From the NCBI GenBank assembly GCA_017540815.1, contig JAFYAI010000139.1, positions 1-35,284 on the forward strand: a DNA stretch of 35,284 nucleotides, read 5' to 3'. Shown here piece after piece: positions 6,962-14,925 of this stretch. This DNA is from Spirochaetales bacterium (lineage in GTDB: Bacteria; Spirochaetota; GWE2-31-10; MWDO01). Both the position numbers and the translations under genes were made by a program. The notes beneath the pieces are model-generated. The model did not search any database, was not told where the DNA came from, and saw only the letters and a list, made by a program, of their open reading frames with translations. The first letter of the stretch is position 1, and the number at the start of each line of letters is the position of its first letter.

Positions 6962-9297
6962 AGTTTATCTCCTTTGACTCGCAAGTACAGATTGCCCTTG
7001 TAATGAGCATCGGCAAGTATTATCTCTGTCACTGCATTACGGACTTCATTCTGGATGAGGCGAGCCATAGGTCTCGCTCCGAACTCAGGACTGTAGCCAT
7101 TGTCTGCAAGATAAGTCATAGCTGACTCTTCGGCGATAAGGTCAATATTCTTAGCATTGAGCTGCTGACGCAGCTGAGCAAGGTATTTATCGACGATCTT
7201 ACCAATAGCTTCGCGATCAAGCCGACCGAACAGGATAGTATCATCAAGACGGTTGCGGAACTCCGGTGAGAATGTCCTCTTCACAGCTGACATAGGATCG
7301 CCCATTGCTTTGCCGCCGCCGTCAAGATTATTGTCGAATCCTACGCGGTAAGCATTCATCTCCGCCGCACCGACATTCGATGTCATCATCAGCAGCACAT
7401 TGCGGAAGTCAGCGTCACGCCCCGTGCTGTCCGTCAGCGTTGCATGATCCATTATCTGTAGCAGTGCGTTGAATATATCCGGGTGAGCCTTCTCTATCTC
7501 ATCAAGCAGCAGAATACAGTGCGGCGACTTGCGGATCGCATCGGTCAGATTATTGCTCTGCTCATATCCGACATATCCGGGAGGTGCTCCGATAAGCCGG
7601 TATATTGTATGCTTCTCCATAAATTCGGACATATCATAACGCAGCAGCGGGATAGACAATTCTTTGGACAGGACGCGGCACAGCTCAGTCTTGCCGACAC
7701 CTGTCGGTCCGATGAGCAGATAAGAGCCGATAGGCTTCTCAGGATTACCCAAACCTACTCTGTGTCTCTTAACTGCATTGCAGATAGAATGGAGAGCTTC
7801 ATCCTGAGCAAATATCTGTGACCGAACCCGATCTTCCAAGTCACCGAGAGCGGCAGTCTCATCCTCTGTTATCTGATTAACAGGGATCTTCGCAGACGAA
7901 GCGACGAGATTCTCCACATCAGAGACAGTTATATCAGTGCGGTGGTCGTATAGCGACACATGCGAGCCGAGTTCATCGATAATGTCGATCGCTTTATCAG
8001 GGTATCTCCTGTCAGTCAGATATTTGCCAGACAGATCTACAACGGCATTGAGAACAGCATCTGAATATGTCACCCCGTGAAATTCCTCATACTTTTGTTT
8101 AAGCCCCTGCAGTATCTGCATAGTCTCGTCAGCTGTCGGCTCAGGTATATCTACTTTCTGAAAGCGTCTGGCAAAAGCCTTATCCTTCTCGAAATGCTGC
8201 TTATAATCCTCATAAGTCGTTGCTCCGATACAGCGTATCTGTCCGCGGGCAAGATACGGTTTCAGTATCGCCGACATATCTACGCCGCCGGAAGCATCAC
8301 CGGCACCGAGAACAGTGTGGATCTCATCAATGAATATTATTGCATGACCTAACTTCATCACTGCATTGAGAGTTTTCTTCATCCGTTTCTCGAAATCGCC
8401 GCGGTAATGAGTCCCTGCAACCATAGAAGCTACATCTAAAGAAAATATCTTAAATCCTTTGAGTTTATCCGGCACATCGTCCGAGGCGATCTTGGCCGCT
8501 AAGCCTTCTGTAATGGCAGTTTTGCCGACTCCCGGATCTCCGACATGGATTGGATTATTCTTTTGTCGGCGACAGAGTATCTCTATCGTCCGCTGAATTT
8601 CATTCTCACGCCCGATAAGTTTATCATACTGTCCGGCTGCCGCTTCTTCGACCATATCAACGGTGTATTTTATCTGTGACTTCTTGTCATCTTTTTCATC
8701 TTCATGCTCACCGTCTCCGTCATCTTCATCTTCATCACTATCGTCTGAGATAATCATCTCAAAGGGATTATCTTCATCATCATTTGACTCGGTTTCTTCT
8801 TCATCATCAAGATCTTCTTCATCGTCATCATTCTCTTCTTCCTCTGTATCAGGATACCCCCAGTCATCTTCAGACTCTCCGCCGAATGAAACATACTCCA
8901 TAGCAGACATCTTGTCCAATCCGCTTAGTTCAAGCAGGTATTTAGCGTAGCTTTCTTCAAGATCGAAAAATTCCACAAATACCTGTGGCACGCCAATCTC
9001 ATCTTTGCCGGCACCCAACACCTGCAGTTCGGCATTCTTCAATAATGTATCGAGAGCCACAGTCACGATAGGAGATGAGCCATTGTCGATAGTCTCACAT
9101 TCTGCTAAGTGGTCACGAAGAAGCCGATCAAATGTGTGCATATCAATATCAAAATCGCTGAACAGTCCAATGACAAATTCAGAATCAAGCATCTTCCACA
9201 GAAGATGCTCTACCGACAGGTAGCGATGCTTCGCTTCCTCCGCATACGCCCCAGCCTGATGAATGATTAATGAAAGTTCCGCTGTGAATTTCGGCAT
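6943..9297 (-). CDS. clpA: ClpA-type AAA+ unfoldase with acidic linker
   Basis: This hexameric unfoldase feeds proteins to ClpP. The N-domain (1-140) is a Clp-N double repeat. AAA1 carries Walker A GDPGVGKT (253-260) and Walker [13 protein letters not shown]2 carries [10 protein letters not shown] and [11 protein letters not shown]. The segment [11 protein letters not shown] occupies the place of the IGL/IGF ClpP-docking loop, so it should bind ClpP. Residues 141-206 form a very acidic linker with about 40 Asp/Glu in 66 residues, far longer than the short linker of E. coli ClpA. No clpS or clpP is nearby. It sits 18 nt after the PilZ gene in the same operon. At 784 residues it is slightly longer than E. 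coli ClpA because of the linker. Confidence 0.93.
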   Translation of the reverse strand: MPKFTAELSLIIHQAGAYAEEAKHRYLSVEHLLWKMLDSEFVIGLFSDFDIDMHTFDRLLRDHLAECETIDNGSSPIVTVALDTLLKNAELQVLGAGKDEIGVPQVFVEFFDLEESYAKYLLELSGLDKMSAMEYVSFGGESEDDWGYPDTEEEENDDDEEDLDDEEETESNDDEDNPFEMIISDDSDEDEDDGDGEHEDEKDDKKSQIKYTVDMVEEAAAGQYDKLIGRENEIQRTIEILCRRQKNNPIHVGDPGVGKTAITEGLAAKIASDDVPDKLKGFKIFSLDVASMVAGTHYRGDFEKRMKKTLNAVMKLGHAIIFIDEIHTVLGAGDASGGVDMSAILKPYLARGQIRCIGATTYEDYKQHFEKDKAFARRFQKVDIPEPTADETMQILQGLKQKYEEFHGVTYSDAVLNAVVDLSGKYLTDRRYPDKAIDIIDELGSHVSLYDHRTDITVSDVENLVASSAKIPVNQITEDETAALGDLEDRVRSQIFAQDEALHSICNAVKRHRVGLGNPEKPIGSYLLIGPTGVGKTELCRVLSKELSIPLLRYDMSEFMEKHTIYRLIGAPPGYVGYEQSNNLTDAIRKSPHCILLLDEIEKAHPDIFNALLQIMDHATLTDSTGRDADFRNVLLMMTSNVGAAEMNAYRVGFDNNLDGGGKAMGDPMSAVKRTFSPEFRNRLDDTILFGRLDREAIGKIVDKYLAQLRQQLNAKNIDLIAEESAMTYLADNGYSPEFGARPMARLIQNEVRNAVTEIILADAHYKGNLYLRVKGDKLCVAKS

Positions 9298-9315
9298 AAG
9301 CTGCTCATTACCTGA

Positions 9316-10089
9316 TTATCGCTGCTCTTTGCCGATACTCTGCAGAGATTTTATGTATTTCTTGATAGTCTGCTTGTCATTGAATGACATCTTTGCAAAT
9401 TTAATGCCATATCCTGCAGGATGCTCCACAGAACCTTCCGGTTTGTGCCAGATAATCTCTGCAAAACATTCGATAGAACTGCTCGGCAAGCCAATCGTAA
9501 TAGGATACAACTCTTTAATGAGGAAACCGGCATCGCCATCGTATTTAACAAACGCACCTGTATCTGACAGATCGTAAGTCTCGAATGATCTGCCATCGAT
9601 ATTAATATTGATCACATGATGAAATCTCGCAGCCTGAGTCCACCATCGCGTACTCGGATTGAAATACGGTGTCCGCACTTCTTTAGATATGAAATATCCG
9701 ATCGGTGTCAGGAATATGACATTGATCAGAGTAGCGATCGACGGACAAAACTGCCCGTTGCCGTCAAACAGACTGATGATAACCATACTGATGCTGTGAA
9801 TGAGGAAATAATACCAAGCCCACAAATGCACCCGATACAGACCAAATGCCAACGGAATGGCAGAAAGCCACAACAGCACATTAATAATAACTATAACCTT
9901 ACCGCCACATATACTATGCCAAAGCATCATCAGGTTATCGTAAGGTGTATTCTGCATGTTGAAATACAGCAGTGAGATCAAATTCCCCAGCGGATTAAGC
10001 AGATATACCAATGCAAAAATTTCAATTAAGATTGGTTTGGATCTATATCCGATTTTTTTCGGTGCATTTACGCTTTTTTCGTTACTCAT
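9316..10089 (-). CDS. Membrane-anchored PilZ-domain protein
   Basis: The 257-residue product has a basic N-terminal tail, about four membrane segments in the first 145 residues, and a C-terminal PilZ domain from about residue 150. The second PilZ motif is clear (YDLSDTGAF, matching D-x-S-x-x-G). The first motif RxxxR is incomplete: the region reads AARFHHVININ and lacks the second arginine. PilZ domains usually bind cyclic di-GMP through both motifs, so binding here may be weak or lost. It is first in an operon with clpA and the lipoprotein, behind a recognisable promoter. Its partner and output are unknown. Confidence 0.75.
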   Translation of the reverse strand: MSNEKSVNAPKKIGYRSKPILIEIFALVYLLNPLGNLISLLYFNMQNTPYDNLMMLWHSICGGKVIVIINVLLWLSAIPLAFGLYRVHLWAWYYFLIHSISMVIISLFDGNGQFCPSIATLINVIFLTPIGYFISKEVRTPYFNPSTRWWTQAARFHHVININIDGRSFETYDLSDTGAFVKYDGDAGFLIKELYPITIGLPSSSIECFAEIIWHKPEGSVEHPAGYGIKFAKMSFNDKQTIKKYIKSLQSIGKEQR

Positions 10090-10118
10090 CTGAAAACTCC
10101 GTTGATTTTTATACTTAT

Positions 10119-10147
10119 ATTATGGTATTAATATGAAAGAATTTCAA
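10119..10147 (-). promoter_or_regulatory. Promoter of the PilZ-clpA-lipoprotein operon
   Basis: On the minus strand TTGAAA (10147-10142) and CATAAT (10124-10119) are separated by 17 bp. The predicted start is about 20-25 nt before the PilZ start codon. Confidence 0.6.
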
Positions 10148-10246
10148 GGAATTTATTCAAAAATATTTTTTTTTAAAATTTGTTTGTTTTTTTTAAAATA
10201 ATAATATATTATAAGGATGGAAATATCCGAGATTATATTGTAATAA

Positions 10247-10264
10247 TGTTTAGTTTACTAAACA
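10247..10264. promoter_or_regulatory. Dyad operator TGTTTAG-N4-CTAAACA
   Basis: A perfect 7-bp inverted repeat (10247-10253 and 10258-10264, spacer TTTA) lies just upstream of the Shine-Dalgarno site of the zinc-ribbon gene. It would fall over the start of transcription if the weak elements TGGAAA (10218-10223) and TAATAA (10241-10246) are the promoter. It could be a repressor site or a small 5' hairpin; the protein that would bind is unknown. Confidence 0.5.
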
Positions 10265-10278
10265 AAAAGGAGTAATAC

Positions 10279-10512
10279 ATGGTATTTACACAATGTGACA
10301 GCTGCGGAAAGACTTTCGCTATCAAGAACAACACAGCAGATCCAAACATCCACTATGTTCAGGATTTTGATTTCTGTGACGAGTGTTATGAAAAATTAGA
10401 GCAGAATCTGCGGGCAGGTCTGAAGCAAACAGGCAATGATATGAAATCATACTTGCCGAACTCGCACGAGATCGCAAAGTCAATGTGCAGCAAAAGCAAA
10501 AAAGCTAAATAA
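10279..10512 (+). CDS. Small zinc-ribbon-like protein
   Basis: This 77-residue protein has two CxxC pairs, CDSCGKTF near the N-terminus and FCDECYEKL around residue 35, typical of a treble-clef or zinc-ribbon fold holding one Zn. The rest is helical and ends in a lysine-rich tail (CSKSKKAK) with one extra cysteine. There is no signal peptide, so it is probably cytoplasmic. AAAGGAG lies 8 nt before the ATG. It is a single gene between its own dyad and its own terminator. Such proteins bind nucleic acids or partner proteins, but the specific function cannot be told from the sequence. Confidence 0.75.
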   Translation: MVFTQCDSCGKTFAIKNNTADPNIHYVQDFDFCDECYEKLEQNLRAGLKQTGNDMKSYLPNSHEIAKSMCSKSKKAK

Positions 10513-10514
10513 CT

Positions 10515-10541
10515 AAAAAAACCGCGAAAAGCGGTTTTTTT
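10515..10541 (+). terminator. Intrinsic terminator after the zinc-ribbon gene
   Basis: AAAAAAACCGC and GCGGTTTTTTT enclose a short GAAAA loop, starting directly after the stop codon and ending in a T-run. Confidence 0.9.
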
Positions 10542-10574
10542 AAATTCAAAATTTAATAATATTATATTCTCAAA

Positions 10575-10603
10575 TTGACAAATCAAAAAAAATTATGTAT
10601 AAA
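10575..10603 (+). promoter_or_regulatory. Promoter of flbB-like gene
   Basis: TTGACA (10575-10580) and TATAAA (10598-10603) are 17 bp apart, a near-consensus sigma-70 promoter. It ends about 26 nt before the start codon, so the gene is transcribed independently. Confidence 0.75.
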
Positions 10604-10629
10604 TGAAGAAATATAATTAGGAGTCTTCA

Positions 10630-11310
10630 ATGGCGGCAAAAAGACAATCATCAGGGAATCTTGGCAAAGCGTTTTTTCTCATTCTGCTTATCATAGTGCT
10701 TATCATAGTCGGATCTATACTGATCGACTTGGTTGCTAATATGGCAGGAGTCGGTATCAATCTCAATATACCGATCATCACAAATATGCGAAGCAAGTCT
10801 CTGAAGAAGAAGATCAGAGCGAGTGAAGATCCGTTCCTGCTGCGTCAGGAAGAACTCAACAAATGGGAGCAGCGTCTTGAACTGCTCGAAGAACAACAGA
10901 TCAACGAGAAAAATGAGATAGATAAAGAGCGTCAGATTAACGATAAGAAACTCGAAACTCTTAAAGAAAAAGAAACTGAGCTTAACAAAAAAGCGGAATT
11001 CCTCGACCAGCGCGACCGTCAATGGGAAGACAAGCAGCAGAATATCCGTGAACAGGCAGTTAAACTCTATAATATGCCACCTGCTGACGCTGTAAATATT
11101 ATAGAGAAACAGACCGAAGCTGACATTGTAGATATTCTGCGGGCTATCGATGCTTACAGTGAAGAGCAGGGGCAGACTTCTACCTCTCCATATCTGCTCA
11201 GTTTGCTCAGCCAGATCAATAATGAAAAAGCAGCGAATGTGCTTCGCAAGCTAAAATACTCAGTCAATGAAACAAAGACTGCAGTAGAAGAAGATGATGA
11301 GATTGAGTAG
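10630..11310 (+). CDS. flbB: FlbB-like periplasmic flagellar collar protein
   Basis: The 226-residue product has one N-terminal membrane anchor (about residues 13-36), a long charged coiled coil (about 60-140) and a compact C-terminal MgtE-N-like domain (YNMPPADAVNIIEKQ to AANVLRKLKY). This is the architecture of FlbB, the spirochaete protein that seeds the collar around the periplasmic flagellar motor; MotE-type chaperones share it. The C-terminal tail is acidic. GGAG lies before the ATG, and the gene has its own promoter and terminator. It stands alone here, whereas flbB is often found within flagellar gene clusters. The assignment rests on architecture and not on a database search. Confidence 0.6.
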   Translation: MAAKRQSSGNLGKAFFLILLIIVLIIVGSILIDLVANMAGVGINLNIPIITNMRSKSLKKKIRASEDPFLLRQEELNKWEQRLELLEEQQINEKNEIDKERQINDKKLETLKEKETELNKKAEFLDQRDRQWEDKQQNIREQAVKLYNMPPADAVNIIEKQTEADIVDILRAIDAYSEEQGQTSTSPYLLSLLSQINNEKAANVLRKLKYSVNETKTAVEEDDEIE

Positions 11311-11327
11311 TCGTAGATTGCATATAT

Positions 11328-11357
11328 TCGGTTTGCTTAGTGCAAACCGATTTTTTT
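11328..11357 (+). terminator. Intrinsic terminator after flbB
   Basis: A perfect 9-bp stem, TCGGTTTGC (11328-11336) and GCAAACCGA (11342-11350), has loop TTAGT and is followed by seven T. The polarity serves the plus strand only. Confidence 0.92.
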
Positions 11358-11359
11358 AT

Positions 11360-11899
11360 TCACAGACCTAAGAATGAGAACGCCGGTATTATACCGCTGC
11401 GGAGTTCATCCGGCGACAGACGATGATGACCATCTATCATTACAGTATTATCACTTTTATTGTTTGTATAGCCATACAATCGCTGAAATTCCGTCCGATA
11501 TGAGAACAACTCATCATCTTTGCCGAATATGCCAAATATCTTATACGGAGCAGGCTTATAGCGGCTCTCGTATTCTTGCATAGCTGCGATAGCATCCTCA
11601 CTAAGCGATGGATCAAGTTTCGGTATCTCGACAGACGGATACATACACGGATTGATAACGATCTTTGTCTCATTGGTATCATGCAGCAGCACATGAAATG
11701 CTCCGAAACTGCTGCCGATTAGAACATTGATCCGATATTTTTTCATCAGTTGATGCATCTTATCCTGAGTGCCGTCAAGATCAAGCAGATCAAAATCATC
11801 CGAATACACATTATACTCCGGGAACATAGCCCTCAGATTGCACACAGTATTTGAGTTGCCACTGGAATTAAATCCGTGAATATAAAGAATGTTGTGCAT
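11360..11899 (-). CDS. YqiA/UPF0227-type alpha/beta-hydrolase (esterase)
   Basis: The 179-residue product has the YqiA pattern: ILYIHGFNSSGNS at the N-terminus (oxyanion HG motif), the nucleophile elbow GSSFGAF, an acidic residue in FGKDDELF and the catalytic His in DGHHRL. YqiA-like enzymes hydrolyse short acyl esters; the natural substrate is unknown. There is no signal peptide, so it is cytoplasmic. AAGGAG precedes the ATG. It has its own promoter (11987-12014), and the message would carry the two-hairpin repeat at 11914-11980 in its 5' leader. Confidence 0.8.
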   Translation of the reverse strand: MHNILYIHGFNSSGNSNTVCNLRAMFPEYNVYSDDFDLLDLDGTQDKMHQLMKKYRINVLIGSSFGAFHVLLHDTNETKIVINPCMYPSVEIPKLDPSLSEDAIAAMQEYESRYKPAPYKIFGIFGKDDELFSYRTEFQRLYGYTNNKSDNTVMIDGHHRLSPDELRSGIIPAFSFLGL

Positions 11900-11913
11900 A
11901 ACTACTCCTTCTT

Positions 11914-11980
11914 GTCACCCTGAATTCATTTCAGGGACTCATTTCTTTTTTTTGAGATGCTGAAACAGGTTCAGCATGAC
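11914..11980. repeat. Two-hairpin dispersed-type repeat with GTCA/TGAC ends
   Basis: The element holds two imperfectly related hairpins, CCCTGAA-TTCAT-TTCAGGG (11918-11936) and ATGCTGAA-ACAGG-TTCAGCAT (11957-11977). It is bounded by GTCA (11914-11917) and TGAC (11977-11980) in inverted orientation. Paired sequences of this style (CCCTGAA...TTCAGGG next to ATGCTGAA...TTCAGCAT) are, from memory, intergenic repeats found in many unrelated bacteria. There is only one copy in this window. Confidence 0.65.
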
Positions 11981-11986
11981 ATATTA

Positions 11987-12014
11987 TTATTATAAAATAT
12001 TTTTCGGATGTCAA
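11987..12014 (-). promoter_or_regulatory. Promoter of the esterase gene
   Basis: On the minus strand TTGACA (12014-12009) is followed after 16 bp by TAATAA (11992-11987). The -35 is perfect and the -10 is weak, so the exact -10 could be shifted by a base or two. Confidence 0.5.
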
Positions 12015-12026
12015 GCGTTTTTTTCC

Positions 12027-12776
12027 CTAAACAAATACATATTTGAGATTATCAATGGTTTTAAGCGGCTTATCGAAAAAAGACTTCATCAATGCAAGCA
12101 AGAGACCATAGAGACTGCCGAAACATTCTGCCGGTATATCCAGTTCCCGCAGTGCCGTATATCTGCCTGTGAGGAATATGCCGAACAGCTTGGCACTAAT
12201 CCGGTTCAGAGCAAAGCGATGCGACGAAGCACAATTGTGACAGACAAGCCCTGCCCTGCCGACATCATAATAATACATCTGTGCATTCTGACCACAAATG
12301 CAGCAGCCGTCAGAGATATTCATAGTGCCGTTAAGGAAGAGAAACTTCGCTGCGAAGAATATAAACGACTTATGCAGATCGTGCTGCTGTTCCAGTATCT
12401 CCAGCGAATATACCAACATATAGTAATAACTCTTAAAGTCCTCCGGTGCAATAAAACTGTTCCTTATAACATCACTGTAAAACGAAACGAGATATATCAG
12501 CCTAATATCAGCACGCAGCTCATCATGTGTATCAGCTTCGGCAATGTCTTCCAACTTGTAAGACTGATCCTGCGGATTGTAGTAAAGGTTGAATGTCGCA
12601 CTGACGAAAGGCTGCACAACTGCACAGAAACGGCTCTTAACCTTACATGCTCCATACGCCGTTGCTCTGATAATGCCCAGCTCCGGTGAAATGAGCACAA
12701 AGTTCCTGTCGATCTCGCGAAACGGATAAGTATTTAGAATAATGCCATGTGCAACAATATGCCTGTTCTGACTCAT
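12027..12776 (-). CDS. recO: DNA repair protein RecO
   Basis: RecO works in the RecFOR pathway, annealing strands and loading RecA onto SSB-coated DNA. The N-terminal OB-fold is recognisable (VAHGIILNTYPFREIDRN, then SPELGIIRATAYGA). The helical C-terminal part carries a four-cysteine zinc site (CCICGQ and CHNCAS) typical of RecO. The 249-residue length is normal. The start codon overlaps the stop of the upstream CNBD gene by one base (TAATG), so translation is coupled. No terminator hairpin is evident after it. Confidence 0.9.
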   Translation of the reverse strand: MSQNRHIVAHGIILNTYPFREIDRNFVLISPELGIIRATAYGACKVKSRFCAVVQPFVSATFNLYYNPQDQSYKLEDIAEADTHDELRADIRLIYLVSFYSDVIRNSFIAPEDFKSYYYMLVYSLEILEQQHDLHKSFIFFAAKFLFLNGTMNISDGCCICGQNAQMYYYDVGRAGLVCHNCASSHRFALNRISAKLFGIFLTGRYTALRELDIPAECFGSLYGLLLALMKSFFDKPLKTIDNLKYVFV

Positions 12777-13975
12777 TATGTGTCGGCTCGCCGTTTAAAC
12801 AGATACAGATATTTATCGAACACAGCACCGATTTTTTGGATCTTGATACCGCCGCTCTCGAATATCATATTGCGGTCAGTCCTAAAGTCATCCAATCTTG
12901 ATCCGGCTTCATTAGGCATGATACCCAAAGTCCGATAAAGTTCCTCTTCCGTCATCTTAAGGTCAAAAGATTTATTATAGTCATTTTCCTCATTCATCCC
13001 GGCGAGGTTAATCTTAGCGATGATATAGATGTAGCATTTCAGCGACGGATTATCTGTCAGACTGCATTGGAGCTGCTTCTGCACAAGCCAGATCCGCCGT
13101 GTAAGCAGTATCAGTATCTTGACGAACATTGACGGCGGCAGATTGTTGATCCCATCCTTGCGGATAACCATCAGCAGACTCTCTGTCTCGGCAACGGCAG
13201 ACGCATTGCGAGGCTTATCATTCAGAATGGCCATCTCACCGAATATATCACCTGCACCGAGTGACGCAATGAATGCTTCATTTTTATCCTTGCTCTCCAA
13301 CTTCGTTATGCGGACTTTGCCAGACTTGATAATGTAGAATACATCGCCAAGCTCATTCTCAGTGAAGATAACCCTGCCGGCAGAATATCGCCTCTCTGAG
13401 ATGACCTGCTCAGACCGATACAGCTGCACTTTAGGCAGTGTCTCCAACGCACTAAGAGCTTTCCTCTTGTCATCAGCTGATATATCAGGCTCACTGATAT
13501 AATTATGCAGCAGATGTGCTGCTTTCTGCTTGTCACCGATACTCAGATAGCCCTGCACAAACTCAAAGATCCTCATATTCCGCATACCGTATTCAAATCC
13601 GGCAGAGTTCTTCAGCAACTCCTTATCAAGAGTCCGCAGTATCTCGGAATACTCAGCAATGATCTTAAGGATCGTCTTAGGATGGTCGGTATACAACTGC
13701 TCAATCTGATCTCGATATATGACTATCAGCTCACAATCAGTCAGTGCAACAGCACGCTCACTGAGCCTCAGTCCGCTTATACATTGTATTATCCCGATAA
13801 TATATCCTATACCGCGCACATCGTCCATCTGACCGCCGAAGTCGCTAAACCGCGACAACTGCACCTTGCCTGACTTCACAATATAGAATTGCCTGAAATT
13901 AGTGTCGCTTTCCAGATAAATGAAAGCTCCTTTGGCATATTTCTTTGTTTCGACTTTCATAGTTGTTCTATCCAT
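12776..13975 (-). CDS. Crp-like protein with two cyclic-nucleotide-binding domains
   Basis: The 399-residue product has a first CNBD (about 1-110), a helical spacer, a second CNBD (about 190-290) and a C-terminal Crp-type winged helix-like region (MTEEELYRTLGIMPNEAGSR). CNBD2 keeps the phosphate-binding cassette FGEMAILNDKPRNASA with Glu247 and Arg256, so it probably binds cAMP or a relative. CNBD1 lacks the FGE glutamate (GYIIGIIQC) and looks degenerate. ATG 13975 has a very short leader and no clear ribosome site; the in-frame ATG at 13960 is possible. It heads a transcript with recO. A DNA-binding role is likely but its targets are unknown. Confidence 0.82.
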   Translation of the reverse strand: MDRTTMKVETKKYAKGAFIYLESDTNFRQFYIVKSGKVQLSRFSDFGGQMDDVRGIGYIIGIIQCISGLRLSERAVALTDCELIVIYRDQIEQLYTDHPKTILKIIAEYSEILRTLDKELLKNSAGFEYGMRNMRIFEFVQGYLSIGDKQKAAHLLHNYISEPDISADDKRKALSALETLPKVQLYRSEQVISERRYSAGRVIFTENELGDVFYIIKSGKVRITKLESKDKNEAFIASLGAGDIFGEMAILNDKPRNASAVAETESLLMVIRKDGINNLPPSMFVKILILLTRRIWLVQKQLQCSLTDNPSLKCYIYIIAKINLAGMNEENDYNKSFDLKMTEEELYRTLGIMPNEAGSRLDDFRTDRNMIFESGGIKIQKIGAVFDKYLYLFKRRADT

Positions 13976-13992
13976 TCATATTATATGTTTCC

Positions 13993-14021
13993 ATACTATA
14001 CAAATGTTTGAAATTTGTCAA
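13993..14021 (-). promoter_or_regulatory. Promoter of the CNBD regulator with internal dyad
   Basis: On the minus strand TTGACA (14021-14016) and TAGTAT (13998-13993) have a 17-bp spacer. The inverted repeat ACAAAT-N7-ATTTGT (14000-14018) fills that spacer. A protein bound there would block polymerase, so it is a candidate autoregulatory site for the Crp-like product. This is inference from position. Confidence 0.65.
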
Positions 14022-14034
14022 GGAAAAAGATAAT

Positions 14035-14068
14035 AAAAAAAAACTCATCAGCTGATGAGCTTTTTTTT
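14035..14068. terminator. Terminator after the RluA-type gene
   Basis: The perfect palindrome CTCATCAG/CTGATGAG (14044-14059) is flanked by an A-run on the left (14035-14043) and a T-run on the right. Read on the minus strand it ends the pseudouridine synthase transcript. Confidence 0.88.
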
Positions 14069-14080
14069 ATTATCTTCCTT

Positions 14081-14920
14081 TCATTTCCCCATCACCCTGT
14101 CATATATACTCAGCTCCAGCTGTTTGCCGGTTGCAGGATGGTTGAACCTGTAATAGTAGCATGTCAACTGCAGCTCATCGGTGCGTTTGTAGTGACCATA
14201 GATCGAGTCACCGATAATCGGATTGAGATACCGCTTGAAGTGCTTGCGGATCTGATGAGTTCTGCCTGTCATAAGGTATACACAGAAGTTATACATCCCG
14301 TTAGTTTCTGAGAGGAATTTCACATAACTGATCGCTTCCTGCTCTTTACCTTTCCACTCAAGCATATCGTGGAAGAGGAATGTCTGCCGCTTCATCGGGA
14401 ACGGCTTCGTCCGAGCGATATACATCTTGCGAATGCGGCGATCCATAAATATCTTGTGCATCGCAACTTCGATCTGTTTATTCTTAGCATAGACCAGCAG
14501 TCCGTCAGTCGGGCAGTCCAGCCGATTGATAGGCTGCACGATATAATCAATCCCCTTGCTGTCGTAATACTTCTGCACACTGTGAATAATGCAGTCAATA
14601 TCGCTAAACGGCGACGGAGTAGTATTAATCCCCTTAGGCTTATATATCACAGTCAGATACTCGTCTTCGTAAATGATGTCTTCCGGTTTGAGAGTGTATT
14701 CTATAATGGGGAACTCAGGCACATATATCGACAGCAGGTGAGCATCAGTTACCATCATATCGGGATCTTTCAGCCGCACTTTCGTATTGTTATCCCAGAC
14801 TCCGCCCTGATAGATAAGAGTCTCGACCTCATCAGAAGCCATCGAGAGTTTAGTGACAAGAGTCTGTGCCAGCGGCATCGTTTCGCTTTTCTTTAGTTGG
14901 ATATAGTAATGTTTCATCAT
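14081..14920 (-). CDS. RluA-family pseudouridine synthase
   Basis: The 279-residue product isomerises uridine to pseudouridine in an unknown RNA. The catalytic segment reads INRLDCPTDGLLVYAKN; the active Asp of RLD is present, with Asn replacing the more common His before it. The later motif GRTHQIRKHF and the segment GDSIYG are typical of RluA. An N-terminal S4-like part (VETLIYQGGVWDNN) may bind RNA. It starts only 5 nt after the DUF3368 toxin gene, so it is expressed from the toxin-antitoxin promoter unless an internal one exists. The target site (rRNA or tRNA) cannot be told. Confidence 0.88.
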   Translation of the reverse strand: MMKHYYIQLKKSETMPLAQTLVTKLSMASDEVETLIYQGGVWDNNTKVRLKDPDMMVTDAHLLSIYVPEFPIIEYTLKPEDIIYEDEYLTVIYKPKGINTTPSPFSDIDCIIHSVQKYYDSKGIDYIVQPINRLDCPTDGLLVYAKNKQIEVAMHKIFMDRRIRKMYIARTKPFPMKRQTFLFHDMLEWKGKEQEAISYVKFLSETNGMYNFCVYLMTGRTHQIRKHFKRYLNPIIGDSIYGHYKRTDELQLTCYYYRFNHPATGKQLELSIYDRVMGK

Positions 14921-14925
14921 AGTAT

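Noticed and set aside
8663..8950. A serine-rich open frame on the plus strand
   Set aside because: It is the reverse complement of the Asp/Glu linker of clpA; GAT/GAA-rich codons read as Ser-rich on the other strand.
14369..14896. A 175-codon plus-strand frame opposite the RluA-type gene
   Set aside because: The RluA motifs on the minus strand are clear; this is a shadow frame.
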